From Gandjariella thermophila (GTDB lineage Bacteria; Actinomycetota; Actinomycetes; Mycobacteriales; Pseudonocardiaceae): DNA of 64,000 nt. A program made the translations under genes and the position numbers. The notes below the pieces were generated by a model. It ran no database searches. It was not told the DNA's origin and saw nothing but the letters and a program-made list of their open reading frames with translations. Location of the stretch: assembly GCF_005405885.1 (NCBI RefSeq), contig NZ_BJFL01000002.1, positions 310,001 to 374,000 on the forward strand, read 5' to 3'. Below, piece by piece: positions 24,457-33,293 of the stretch. How positions within the stretch are numbered: the first letter of the stretch is position 1; every line of letters starts with the position of its first letter.

Positions 24457-26244
24457 TTGCCGATTGATCTCGTGTTCGTGTCCGTGGGCGGCGTGCAGCG
24501 GTTCGTTGCCGAGTCCAGGAAGACGGTGGACGCCGCCGGCGCCAGTTCGGTGGTGCGATATGTGATGACACAGGCCGCGCACGCCGTGCAGAGCGCGTTA
24601 GCCGACCGCCCGTGGCCGTGCGGGCTGGTGTTCCCGACGCCGGGCACGCTCGCGCGGGCGGCTGGCGGGACCGCGGACGTGACGAACAAGCTGGCCTTCC
24701 TGGCGCCGGCGGGCACGGGACCGGACCTCGCACGCCAGGCCGCGGAGGCCGCGCGGTCGGCCTGGCGCGGCCTGGTCGAACGAGCCTTCGGCGCGGATCG
24801 CCCAACGCCCGGGTTTCCGGATCTCGCCTGGGTGTCCGTCACCGGATCGTTCGGTGACGACGCGGAGTACCGGGCGCTGTGGCGGCGGGCCGGTGCCGCG
24901 ATGGGCGAGCGCCGGCGGGCCCGGGTGTTTGACCCGGTGTCACCGGGGCCGACCGCGCTGTGCACCCAGTCGCCCGCCCTGCCGGCCGCGGCGGGCGTGC
25001 CGAGGAGGACGGCCAGGCGGGACCGCACCGAGAAGCTGTCCGTGGCCGGGTGGACCAAGCGTCACCACGGTCGCGCCGACGACGACGCCGACTTCCCGTC
25101 CACCACGGTGGTCGCCAGTGCGGCGTTCCGGGCGGCGCTGCTCACCCGGGCCGCGGCCGACGAGGAGTTCCGCGCGCGACTGTCCCGGCCGGTCGGTGAG
25201 CTGGACGAGATTCTCCGGCAGATCGGGGACGGTCGGCGGCACCGGGGCCTCCCGCCCGGTATACCCATTCCCGACGGTCTGCGGGCGCTGAGCGACCGGC
25301 TGGGTACAGCGGTGAGCCCGGACGCCTGGGAACCGGACGCGCTGCGCGCCGAGCACGGCGACGACCTGGACGGCGGGCTGATCGACCGCGGTCACCAGCA
25401 GGCCCGGCAGCTCGTGTCCGCAGTGGACGATGCACGGCTGACGCCCTACTACGCGATCGTGGTCCAGGACCTGGACAGGCTGGGCACCGCGATCAGCGGG
25501 CTCGGCCTGGCCGACCAGCGGCGTGCGGCGGAGGCGCTGGCGGAACTCGGCCACGCCCAGCGCGCGCTGGCCGACTCCGCCGACCATCTCGGCGTGTCCG
25601 TCTACGCCGGCGGCGACGACTTCGTCGCCTTCGCACCCGCCGCACGGGCGTTGCGGCTGGCCAAGGAGCTGCGCCTGCTCACCCGCGACGCGATCGCCGG
25701 CAGTCCGCTGGCGGCGGCCGGTCCCGGCGGCGGCACCGTCACCGCGTCCACCGCGGTCCTGTTCAGCCACATGACCAGATCGCTGCAGGAGGCGATCGCG
25801 GCCGCGCAGGACGCCCTGCACCGCGCCAAGAAGGCCGAGGGCCGGGGCGGACGCAACCGGAACGCGCTCACCGTGGTGGTCCGCCGCCGCGGCGGGGAAC
25901 GTGCCCGCACGATCCTGCCCTGGTGGCCCCCCGAGGACGGCAAGGGCCGGACCGCCGCCGACCTGCTGGACGTTGTCGCGCCACGCGGCCAGGCCGCCAC
26001 CTTCTCGGCCCGCCTGGCCGCCCGACTGGAACAGGACCGGATGCATCTCGACGAACTCGGCCGGACGCCGGAACTGTGGTCGCTGCTGCGAGCCGAACTG
26101 GACCGGCTGGTGGCCCGGCAGGGCGGCACCGCCGAGGTCGCCGACGCCCTCTGCGCGCTGGGCCTGGACGAGCGCGGTACCCACGGCTTCAACCCGGTGC
26201 CCGCGGCCCTGGTCGGCCGCTTCCTCGCCCGGGAGTGCCGATGA
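24457..26244 (+). CDS. cmr2: Type III-B CRISPR Cas10 (Cmr2), HD-less
   Basis: The large subunit of the Cmr effector complex (595 aa). The palm/cyclase motif GGDD in VYAGGDDFVAF lies at about residues 385-388, so synthesis of cyclic oligoadenylates is expected. FPSTTVVASAAFRAALL and the preceding EKLSVAGWTKR match the Cmr2 region after the zinc finger, but the zinc Cys residues are mostly lost. No HD nuclease motif is visible and the protein is shorter than usual (700-1000 aa). The start is uncertain. TTG 24457 with GGGGGGAC upstream gives a normal Cas10 N-terminus (PIDLVFVSVGGVQRF); GTG 24403, near a -10-like TAGGTT, is the alternative. It overlaps cmr3 by 4 nt. Confidence 0.9.
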   Translation: MPIDLVFVSVGGVQRFVAESRKTVDAAGASSVVRYVMTQAAHAVQSALADRPWPCGLVFPTPGTLARAAGGTADVTNKLAFLAPAGTGPDLARQAAEAARSAWRGLVERAFGADRPTPGFPDLAWVSVTGSFGDDAEYRALWRRAGAAMGERRRARVFDPVSPGPTALCTQSPALPAAAGVPRRTARRDRTEKLSVAGWTKRHHGRADDDADFPSTTVVASAAFRAALLTRAAADEEFRARLSRPVGELDEILRQIGDGRRHRGLPPGIPIPDGLRALSDRLGTAVSPDAWEPDALRAEHGDDLDGGLIDRGHQQARQLVSAVDDARLTPYYAIVVQDLDRLGTAISGLGLADQRRAAEALAELGHAQRALADSADHLGVSVYAGGDDFVAFAPAARALRLAKELRLLTRDAIAGSPLAAAGPGGGTVTASTAVLFSHMTRSLQEAIAAAQDALHRAKKAEGRGGRNRNALTVVVRRRGGERARTILPWWPPEDGKGRTAADLLDVVAPRGQAATFSARLAARLEQDRMHLDELGRTPELWSLLRAELDRLVARQGGTAEVADALCALGLDERGTHGFNPVPAALVGRFLARECR

Positions 26245-27302
26245 CCGCCGAGAAACCGACACACCTCACCTGGCTGGCCGTGCAGCCGCTGGACACGGTC
26301 ATGGTGCGCGACGGGCGCTCGTTCCTCGCCGGCGACGCCAGCGGGGCCAGCAGCGTCGCCCCACCCCCGACCACCCTGGGCGGCGTGGTGCGCACAGTCC
26401 TCGGTCGCAACGCCGGCCGCATTCTCGGCCCCGTCGTGGACGTCGACGGCGAGCCGCTGTTTCCGCTCCCGCGAGACATCGTGTGGGACGGGGACACGTG
26501 GCGCCGCCTCGGCGTAGAAGAGCGCCGCGACGACGCGGTGTCCGATCTGGACGACAGCCACCACCTCAGCCACGCGCTGACCGGCGACGGCGACTGGGCG
26601 GAGGCGTGGGTCACCGGCGGTTGGCTGGCGGACTGGCTCACCGCCGACTCGCTCGCACCGGGCGAACCGTTGCCGAACAACCGGCGCCGGTTCGCGGAGC
26701 CGCCGTGGCGGCCGGAGCACCGGCTCGGGCTGGCCCGGCACTGGGACGGCGATTTCGTCGGCACGGCCAACTCCGGCCTGCTCTACACGATGAGCCACCT
26801 GCGGCCGCTTGACGAGATGCGGTTCCTGGTCGGCTGCGAGGACCCCGACCCGATCACCCTCCAGCGCACCCTCGTCCCGCTCGGCGGACGCGGCAGGCTG
26901 GCCACCGTCTCCGTGGCCGAGTCCGCCGATCCGCTGCCCAGGCACCCGGGTGACTTCCCCGGCGGCCGGGTCGCCGTCTACCTGGCCACCCCGGCGTTGC
27001 TCGACGACGTGCTCTGGACCCCGCCGGACGCCACCGCGGAGCTGTGCGCCCTTGCCGTGGGCGGCCCGGCGCCGATCGCGCACGCTTCGCCGCGCCACGG
27101 GCGGGACTTCGGCAAGACCCGCCTGTTCGCGTGGGCGGTGCCCGCCGGCAGCGTGTTCTACCTCAGGTTCGACCCCGCGGGCGATGCCGCCGCCTGGGCG
27201 CGGAAACACCACGGCAGGTTGCTGCCCGGACAGTCCACACGGGATCGGGTCAAGGACATCATCGGCGCGGGCTTCGGCACCTGCCTGATCGGGAGATGGT
27301 AG
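26241..27302 (+). CDS. cmr3: Type III-B CRISPR RAMP protein Cmr3
   Basis: A Cas5-type subunit (353 aa) that caps the crRNA 5' handle in the Cmr complex. The N-terminal LAVQPLDTVMVRDGRSF and the glycine-rich PPTTLGGVVRTVLGR are the typical Cmr3 start; FGKTRLFAWAVPAGSVFYLRFD is near the C-terminus, followed by IGAGFGTCLIG. ATG overlaps the cas10 stop (ATGA), and the stop TAG overlaps the first base of cmr4. The position between cas10 and cmr4 matches standard cmr operon order. Confidence 0.9.
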   Translation: MTAEKPTHLTWLAVQPLDTVMVRDGRSFLAGDASGASSVAPPPTTLGGVVRTVLGRNAGRILGPVVDVDGEPLFPLPRDIVWDGDTWRRLGVEERRDDAVSDLDDSHHLSHALTGDGDWAEAWVTGGWLADWLTADSLAPGEPLPNNRRRFAEPPWRPEHRLGLARHWDGDFVGTANSGLLYTMSHLRPLDEMRFLVGCEDPDPITLQRTLVPLGGRGRLATVSVAESADPLPRHPGDFPGGRVAVYLATPALLDDVLWTPPDATAELCALAVGGPAPIAHASPRHGRDFGKTRLFAWAVPAGSVFYLRFDPAGDAAAWARKHHGRLLPGQSTRDRVKDIIGAGFGTCLIGRW

Positions 27303-28354
27303 TGGAACGACGATTGTTGGTGCTGTTCGCGGAGACCCCGGTACACGCCGGTGGAAGTGAGGCACTGGGCGCGGTGGACCTGCCCGTCCAGCGGGAGGCG
27401 GGCACGAACCTTCCGGTGATCTGGGGCCAGAGCCTCAAGGGCGCGCTCCGCCAGGCCGCCCGCGACGACGGATGGACGGTGGACGACCAGAAGGCGGTGT
27501 TCGGCTCGCCGCCACCCGGATACCCGGGCTCGGACGGTGAAGCCGACGACGGCAGCGGCAGTCGGATGCTGGTCAAGGGCACGGTGTCGATCGGCGATGC
27601 GCAACTGCTGCTGTTCCCGGCGGCCGCGCTGCGGCGCGGTTTCGCCTGGGTGACCTCCGACCTGGCGCTGAACCGCCTGTGGCGCAAGGCGATCCTGGCC
27701 GGGTCGCGGCGGGGCGACGCCTTCCGGCCACCGGCCCGCCGGGACGCCGCGCTGGGCACCGGCGACTGGGCCGGGACGCAGGTGGTTGGCGCCTTCCAGC
27801 AGAACGTGACCGCCGACGACGCGATGGGCCGTATCGGACGGGTTTTCGGGTCGCTGGCCTGCCCCACCGACGCCGCCTTCGACTACACCAGGTCCAAGCT
27901 GGCCGAGGACGTCATCCTGGCCGGCGACGACCTGCTGAAGGATCTCGGCGAGACCGGCACCGACGTGGTCGCCCGGGTGCAGCTCGACGACGACAAGGCC
28001 GTCGCCAACGGTCCGTTCTATTCGGAGTATCTGCCGGTCGAGACCGTGTTGGCCGCCCTGCTGGCCGGGCCGGCGGGCCAGCTCGACCGGCTGTCCGAGC
28101 TGCTGGACGGCAAGCCGTTGCAACTGGGCGGCAACGAGACGATCGGTAAGGGGTTGCTGTGGTGCCGGGTGCACCGCGGCGCCGACCTGGACCACGCGGT
28201 GAGCGCCGCCGACCAGCCGACCGCCGCCGCACCGCAGCCGGTCCCCGCCACGGCGCCACGGTCGCGGGACGACACCTCACCGAATCCGCAACCGTCGACC
28301 GGAGCCGCGCGACCCAATCCCGGGTTGCTGGCACAACAGAAACGGCAGAAATGA
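27302..28354 (+). CDS. cmr4: Type III-B CRISPR RAMP protein Cmr4 (target-RNA nuclease)
   Basis: The Cas7-family backbone subunit (350 aa) that cuts target RNA at 6-nt intervals. With GTG 27302 as start (GGGAG 6 nt upstream) the conserved residues fall at His15 (PVHAGGS) and Asp26 (GAVDLPVQRE), the same numbering as the catalytic Asp26 of the Pyrococcus enzyme. An ATG two codons earlier is too close to the ribosome site. The core continues with IWGQSLKGALR and ends near IGKGLLWCRV. A Pro/Ala/Ser-rich tail of about 55 residues is unusual. It overlaps cmr5 by 4 nt. Confidence 0.93.
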   Translation: MERRLLVLFAETPVHAGGSEALGAVDLPVQREAGTNLPVIWGQSLKGALRQAARDDGWTVDDQKAVFGSPPPGYPGSDGEADDGSGSRMLVKGTVSIGDAQLLLFPAAALRRGFAWVTSDLALNRLWRKAILAGSRRGDAFRPPARRDAALGTGDWAGTQVVGAFQQNVTADDAMGRIGRVFGSLACPTDAAFDYTRSKLAEDVILAGDDLLKDLGETGTDVVARVQLDDDKAVANGPFYSEYLPVETVLAALLAGPAGQLDRLSELLDGKPLQLGGNETIGKGLLWCRVHRGADLDHAVSAADQPTAAAPQPVPATAPRSRDDTSPNPQPSTGAARPNPGLLAQQKRQK

Positions 28355-28797
28355 CCCGACGCCTCGACCTGGAGTTGGCCGCCAAGGCCGCGGACGCCCT
28401 GCCCGCCGACCGCATCGGCAAGGACCTGCGCACCGTGCTGCGCTCGCTACCGGTGATGATCCGGTCGCACGGCCTGATCGCGAGCGGCGCCTACCTGTTG
28501 TCCCGCGCTGACGGCGACGAGGGAAACCGGTACCGGGTGGCCGCCAGGGCCATCCTCGCCGACGCCACCGCGTCCGCCGGCATTCGGACCCGGGACGGTC
28601 GGGGAGACGCCCTGGCCCTGCTCGACGCGCTCACCGCATCGGGCAGCGACCAGCGGTACCGGCTCGCCGAGGCCAGGGCGCGGCAGTTCGCGATCTGGCT
28701 TGCCCGACTCGCCGAGGCACGGTTCCAGGCCGAAGAGAAGGCCCGCCAGGAGGAAAGCGCGCCGCGCCGGGTCGACGCCGGCGGTGATGCGCCGTGA
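28351..28797 (+). CDS. cmr5: Type III-B CRISPR small subunit Cmr5 (Cas11)
   Basis: A 148-aa, largely helical protein that lines the belly of the Cmr complex and helps bind target RNA. VLRSLPVMIRSHGLIASGAYLLS matches the Cmr5 core, and the rest is alanine/arginine-rich helix. The ATG overlaps the cmr4 stop and the TGA overlaps the cmr6 GTG, so it is embedded in the translationally coupled operon. Small-subunit families diverge strongly, so the call rests on length, the core motif and position. Confidence 0.85.
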   Translation: MTRRLDLELAAKAADALPADRIGKDLRTVLRSLPVMIRSHGLIASGAYLLSRADGDEGNRYRVAARAILADATASAGIRTRDGRGDALALLDALTASGSDQRYRLAEARARQFAIWLARLAEARFQAEEKARQEESAPRRVDAGGDAP

Positions 28798-29618
28798 CGG
28801 CGGTCCGCTACGGGCCACTGAGCCGGCTGCCCGAGTGGCCACCGGACATCAACGCGCACCTGCTGCTCCGGGGAGTCTGGCTGGGGGTCCGCGACGGCTC
28901 GACCCTGGCGCGTGACCCCGACCTGCGGGCCAAGCACCTGCGGGCGGTGGCCGCCGCGGCGAACGCCGTGCCGGCCACCGCGATCGCCGCCGTCCACAGG
29001 CGACGTCTCGCCGCCGCCCGCGGCCTGCTGCGCCGCAGGGGCAGGGGGTACGCCGCCCGCGCCCTGCTGATCCGTCCGCAGTGGAGGGTGGTGGTCGGGC
29101 ACGGCGAGGACTCGGTGCAGGACACCAGCCTCACCCTCTCCCCGAGCTACGGCGTCCCGATGTGGCCGGCCTCCGGGCTGAAGGGCCTGGCCGCGGCACA
29201 CGCCCGGTCGGTACTCGACGCGGACCGGGTGCGCCGGCTGTTCGGCGCGCCGCGGCCCGGCGAACCCGACGTGGACGGCAGGGGAGCGGTGACCATCCTC
29301 GACGCGCTCCCCGACGCCGATCCCCGGCCAAGGGTGGTGGTGGACGTCCTCACCCCGCACGTGAAGCCCTACTACGACGAGGCCAACGACGACCACCGGA
29401 CGCTGGTCACCCCGCCGGCCGAGTACCACAACCCGGTGCCGGTCCAGTTCCTCGCCGTGGAGGGCGGCGCCTTCCGCACCCTGCTTCTCGGTCCACCGTC
29501 CGATGTGGACGACGTGGTGGAACTGCTGCGGGACGCCGCCGACCAACTCGGCATCGGCGGCAAGACCTCGGCGGGTTACGGCTACTGCCACGTCAAGGCG
29601 GAGGAAATCGACCCGTGA
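28794..29618 (+). CDS. cmr6: Type III-B CRISPR RAMP protein Cmr6
   Basis: A Cas7-like end subunit of the Cmr complex (274 aa). Key patterns are YGVPMWPASGLKGLAAAHAR, VVDVLTPHVKPYY and the glycine-rich LGIGGKTSAGYGY near the C-terminus, all characteristic of Cmr6. GTG start in a GTGA overlap with cmr5; its TGA overlaps the next GTG in the same way. The order cmr2-3-4-5-6 is canonical up to here; the next two genes are extra. Confidence 0.92.
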   Translation: MTAVRYGPLSRLPEWPPDINAHLLLRGVWLGVRDGSTLARDPDLRAKHLRAVAAAANAVPATAIAAVHRRRLAAARGLLRRRGRGYAARALLIRPQWRVVVGHGEDSVQDTSLTLSPSYGVPMWPASGLKGLAAAHARSVLDADRVRRLFGAPRPGEPDVDGRGAVTILDALPDADPRPRVVVDVLTPHVKPYYDEANDDHRTLVTPPAEYHNPVPVQFLAVEGGAFRTLLLGPPSDVDDVVELLRDAADQLGIGGKTSAGYGYCHVKAEEIDP

Positions 29619-30577
29619 CGCTGACGATGCACGTGCTCCCGGTCGGCGTGTCGCTGTTGAACGAGGAGAACGGAGCCCCGCGCACGGTACGCCGGGCGCT
29701 CGATCCGGCGACCTCCCACACCGAGGACCGCCGCGTGGACGTGGAACTGGCGCATCGTGCCGGAGGCAACGTCGGTCCACTGACTGTCGCGGCACTGGTG
29801 GGAGAGGAGGTGTGCGACCGGCTGCGCCGCGCCGACGCGGAGTGGTGCGCGGAGTGGACCTCGGTGGAGGCGTACAAGAACCAGCCGGAGTATGTCGCTC
29901 CCACGGGAGAGTCGTACGTGCTGATCGCCACCGACACCACCGAGGGCCTGCGTGCGGCGTTCCTGGCAGCCACCCGGTATGCGCTGGACGGCACCATCAC
30001 CTACGTCAACGACCCGCTGGCCGCCCGCACCCAGCCGATCGAACCGGGCCGGGTGTACCTGCTGCGGGTGCCTGGCCTGGACCTGACCGAGACGGGCGAA
30101 GGGCCCAGGACGGACCACCCCTGGCGTGCGCTGGGCGCCATCGGCGGGATGATCACGGAAACCGCCATGCAGGCCGCGCACGGCACCTGGCATGTGGTGC
30201 TGCACTGCTCCGGCGGATACAAGCCCGTCCTGCCCTACCTGCTGGTGATGGCCGAGGGCATCCGGACCGAGTTCGAGCATCGGCACCCGCAGGATCGGCG
30301 CCCGAAACCCGAACTGACCGCGGCGGCGACCCACCGGTCGAAGCCGGGCAGCCCGGAACACATCGTCGAACTGCCCGTCCGATACCTCACCGGACGGCCG
30401 CTGACGAAGGCGCGTGCCCTGGTCAACCAGCTCAAACAGGAAGGCAGGGACACGGAACTGTCGGCGGACGAGTACAGCGACATCGCCGGCATGCTGCTGA
30501 AGGAGGACACGGGCGGACGCCTCACCCTCAGCCAGTCCGGGCTGATCATGACGGAGGCGTTGTGGCTACGGTCCTGA
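29615..30577 (+). CDS. CARF-like CRISPR accessory protein (APE2256-type)
   Basis: A 320-aa protein between cmr6 and the membrane protein, coupled to both. Residues 101-122 (YVLIATDTTEGLRAAFLAAT) resemble the D-T-x-E-G strand-helix of CARF proteins, and residues 193-210 (HVVLHCSGGYKPVLPYLL) carry the [ST]GGYK loop that binds cyclic oligoadenylate in Csm6/APE2256-type CARF domains. VPGLDL and LGAIGGMITE between them fit the same family. The last 80 residues form a small separate, probably helical domain. A ring-nuclease or sensor role is inferred; RTEFEH (217-222) meets a minimal HEPN RxxxxH pattern, but it falls inside the CARF fold and is not persuasive. Confidence 0.7.
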   Translation: MTLTMHVLPVGVSLLNEENGAPRTVRRALDPATSHTEDRRVDVELAHRAGGNVGPLTVAALVGEEVCDRLRRADAEWCAEWTSVEAYKNQPEYVAPTGESYVLIATDTTEGLRAAFLAATRYALDGTITYVNDPLAARTQPIEPGRVYLLRVPGLDLTETGEGPRTDHPWRALGAIGGMITETAMQAAHGTWHVVLHCSGGYKPVLPYLLVMAEGIRTEFEHRHPQDRRPKPELTAAATHRSKPGSPEHIVELPVRYLTGRPLTKARALVNQLKQEGRDTELSADEYSDIAGMLLKEDTGGRLTLSQSGLIMTEALWLRS

Positions 30578-31989
30578 CGGCGGAGGGCGCCGTCGACCAC
30601 TATCTGCGCGTCGTACTCCCGGCCGATCCGCCAACGACCGGGCATGCGGCGACCGGCCGGCGGCTGATCGACCTGACCGAGAACGCGACCCTCATCGACC
30701 ATCGGGACCTGGCATACGTCCTGGACGATCCCAGCAGGCTGCGGTCGTATGACAGGGCCCGCTCGGTCGACGGCCGGATGGCAGCCCTGCTCGGCTTCGC
30801 CCTCTGGCTGTACCGGCTCCGCGAGCCGATTCCCGAAGACATCCGGTCGAGGGCGGCCCGGTTCCGGTTCCTGCTGTGGAGCTTGTACTTTCGCCTGCCC
30901 GAAAAGGACAGTTGCGAGCTGTTGCCGGACCAGGTGAAGGTGGCGGGACGCCCCGGCATGGAACCCGTTGGGGAACACTGGCTTCACCAGGGGCGCGCCG
31001 CACGGGAGGAATGGCTGGGATACCTCAACGGGTGGGAGGACGACCCGTGGCTGGCCAACCTGCACACCGCGCGGCCTGGCGACTTCGAAACGGAGCTGTG
31101 CTGGCTGAGCATGACGTGGCCGACCGCGGCCCGGCCCAGCGCGGGCCGGTGGCCCTTCGCACCCGCCGCGCTGCACCTGTCGCCGACCGAACCGGACACC
31201 GCGGAGGCCACCAGGCAGGCCAGCAAGGATCACGCGCGGATCGCCGCCGACCTCGCCGACAACCACTGGCTGCCCCGAGGGGCGCTGTTCGGCGCCGCCA
31301 CCGGGTTCGCGCTCGGCACCGTCCGCGGGCGGTTGCTGCCGCTGGCCTTCCCGAGCCTGGCACTCGTCCTGTGCGCGCTGCTGTTCTCTCAAAAGGTCGA
31401 CGCGGACGTGGCCCGATGGTCGGCGCTCGGCATGGTCGGCGCCGGGTTGCTGGCCGCCATCGTCGGCCTCGGTGACCGAAAGGACTCCCTGGCCCTGCTA
31501 CGGATGCCCGCGGCGGCCCTCGTGGGCCTGCTGGCCCTGCTGAGCTTCACGTCCCGCTGGTGGCTCGATCCGCACGGCTGGCGGGTCGGCGCGGGCCTCC
31601 TGGCCGGCGCGCTGCTGTACGTGGTGCTGGAGTTGCGGCTGCACGGCGTGCGGCTGTGGCCCGCACTCGGCCGGGGCGCCCTGATCGGGTTCATCGGCAC
31701 GATGTACGCGTTCGTGCTCAGCCTGCTGCTCCTCGGCTTCGTCGCGCCGTCCGTGGGCGAGCACGGCGAATGCCTGCTCGGCTGGTGGAACACCGACGTG
31801 TGGGCCGCGCGGCCGCTGGCCGGATGCAAGGAACTGGAGGACCGGACCGCCGCCCCGGCCGCCGGGGTCCTGGTCCTGATGACCGGCTGGGCCTTCGCGG
31901 CCGGCCTGGCCGCGCAGATCCTGTGGGACGACCGGCCGGTCACCGCCCCGCTCGGTCGGCTGCGCCGCGTTCGAGGAGGACGCCCATGA
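30562..31989 (+). CDS. Unrecognised polytopic membrane protein inside the cmr operon
   Basis: A 475-aa protein not assigned to a known family. Residues 1 to about 230 are soluble and rich in Trp and acidic residues (for example LGFALWLYRLREPIP, EEWLGYLNGWEDDPW). About seven hydrophobic segments follow, near 238-253, 257-276, 286-303, 314-331, 341-359, 368-395 and 433-454, and the tail is basic. GTG 30562 has GGAGG 4-5 nt upstream and overlaps the CARF-like gene by 16 nt; the stop overlaps cmr1 by 4 nt. Tight coupling to a CARF gene in a cOA-producing type III system points to a membrane-acting effector, analogous to CARF-TM proteins such as Cam1 but with sensor and membrane parts on separate chains (inference). 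Confidence 0.75.
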   Translation: MATVLTAEGAVDHYLRVVLPADPPTTGHAATGRRLIDLTENATLIDHRDLAYVLDDPSRLRSYDRARSVDGRMAALLGFALWLYRLREPIPEDIRSRAARFRFLLWSLYFRLPEKDSCELLPDQVKVAGRPGMEPVGEHWLHQGRAAREEWLGYLNGWEDDPWLANLHTARPGDFETELCWLSMTWPTAARPSAGRWPFAPAALHLSPTEPDTAEATRQASKDHARIAADLADNHWLPRGALFGAATGFALGTVRGRLLPLAFPSLALVLCALLFSQKVDADVARWSALGMVGAGLLAAIVGLGDRKDSLALLRMPAAALVGLLALLSFTSRWWLDPHGWRVGAGLLAGALLYVVLELRLHGVRLWPALGRGALIGFIGTMYAFVLSLLLLGFVAPSVGEHGECLLGWWNTDVWAARPLAGCKELEDRTAAPAAGVLVLMTGWAFAAGLAAQILWDDRPVTAPLGRLRRVRGGRP

Positions 31990-33236
31990 GCTGGACCACA
32001 CTGCACCTCACGGTCGTCACCCCGCTGTTCAGCGGGGACGACCCGGCGCGGGAAACCGGCAGCCCGGTCCGCGTTCCGTCCATCCGTGGCGCGCTGCGCT
32101 TCTGGTTCCGTGCCGTCGCCGCCGGCCACGGCGTCACCGACCTCAAGGAACTCTTCCGGCAGGAAGAAGAAGTCTTCGGCAGCACGGCCCGCCGCTCCCG
32201 CATCGCGCTGCGCGTGCGGGAGCAGCCCCTCGCCGCGGGAAGGGGCTCCCGACCGGACTGGGCGACCTACTCCCCGGGCCGCCGAGACCGCTTCTGCGGC
32301 GCGCAGTACCTCCTGGGCCAGGGACTGTGGAGCTACCGGGACGGCCTCACCCGCGACTACGTCCACCCGGGCCGAACCTTCGATCTCGACGTCCGGTTCG
32401 GCGACGACGAGACGGTCAACGGCCGATTCATGCTGGCTCTCTGGGCCTGGCTCACCTACGGCGGACTCGGCGCCCGCACCCGCCGCGGCTTCGGTCAACT
32501 GGCCTGCGCGCGCGTCACCGCGGGGCGGCTCCCCGGCCGGTGGCGAGAAGCGGACCTGACGACCACCCGGACCGCGGGGGAGTGGGCGGCGCTGGGGGAG
32601 CGAGCGGTGCCGACCGAGATCCAGGCGAAGAGCCCGCTCGGCGACTGGCGGCTGCTCGAAGGGCAACCCGACGAGGCGGAGCCGCTGCCGGAGTTCCCGG
32701 TGCTGGCCCCCCGCTGGTGGTTCGGCCGGATGCTGCACGGCACGCCGACGTCACTCGATGCCGCGTTGGACCTTGCCGGCCGCGAGTGGCGGGCATTCCG
32801 CGCGGTGGTCGATCCGGGCGGCCCGATCGGCGACGACACCCGTTCCCCGGAGTGGCGCCACGTCATTCACGGCGACGAAACCGAATACCCCATCGCCGCA
32901 CTCGGCCTGCCTGTCGGTTACTACTCGGCGAAACGAGGACGAGGTCCGTTCAAGGCGACGGTGGAACCCGCCCTCAACGGTGCTCCGCTGCGCCGCGCCT
33001 CGCCGGTGTGGCTGCGACCGGTGTTCCTGGGCCGCGACAGAACCGGCAGGGAGACCTGGGGCGTCTTCACGCATGCCTTCTGGGCTCGGCTGCTCCCCGA
33101 CGGCGCTGACCTGAGAATGACCGGCAGCCGAACCCGCGACCTACCCGCGCCCGATGAAGCCACGGTGGAGAGGGCCGTGCAGGACTGGTGCGACGACCAT
33201 GACCGCCTGCCGAGGAACTTCTACCCGAGACCGTAG
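31986..33236 (+). CDS. cmr1: Type III-B CRISPR RAMP protein Cmr1
   Basis: A Cas7-like subunit at the 3' end of the crRNA (416 aa). The N-terminal VTPLFSGDDPARETGSPVR leads into VPSIRGALRFWFRA, the hallmark Cmr1 motif; LTYGGLGARTRRGFGQ is the glycine-rich RAMP loop of the first ferredoxin-like fold, and IAALGLPVGYYS fits the second. ATG in an ATGA overlap with the membrane-protein gene. Placing cmr1 near the operon end rather than first is a rearranged but known order. Confidence 0.92.
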   Translation: MSWTTLHLTVVTPLFSGDDPARETGSPVRVPSIRGALRFWFRAVAAGHGVTDLKELFRQEEEVFGSTARRSRIALRVREQPLAAGRGSRPDWATYSPGRRDRFCGAQYLLGQGLWSYRDGLTRDYVHPGRTFDLDVRFGDDETVNGRFMLALWAWLTYGGLGARTRRGFGQLACARVTAGRLPGRWREADLTTTRTAGEWAALGERAVPTEIQAKSPLGDWRLLEGQPDEAEPLPEFPVLAPRWWFGRMLHGTPTSLDAALDLAGREWRAFRAVVDPGGPIGDDTRSPEWRHVIHGDETEYPIAALGLPVGYYSAKRGRGPFKATVEPALNGAPLRRASPVWLRPVFLGRDRTGRETWGVFTHAFWARLLPDGADLRMTGSRTRDLPAPDEATVERAVQDWCDDHDRLPRNFYPRP

Positions 33237-33293
33237 CGACCGACCCTCCGCCGCCGATGTCCACCTGCGCGGCGTGCCGTCCGACGGAAGCAG

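Noticed and set aside
30263-30280. RTEFEH in the CARF-like protein as an HEPN ribonuclease motif
   Set aside because: A minimal pattern within the presumed CARF fold, without the helical context of HEPN domains.
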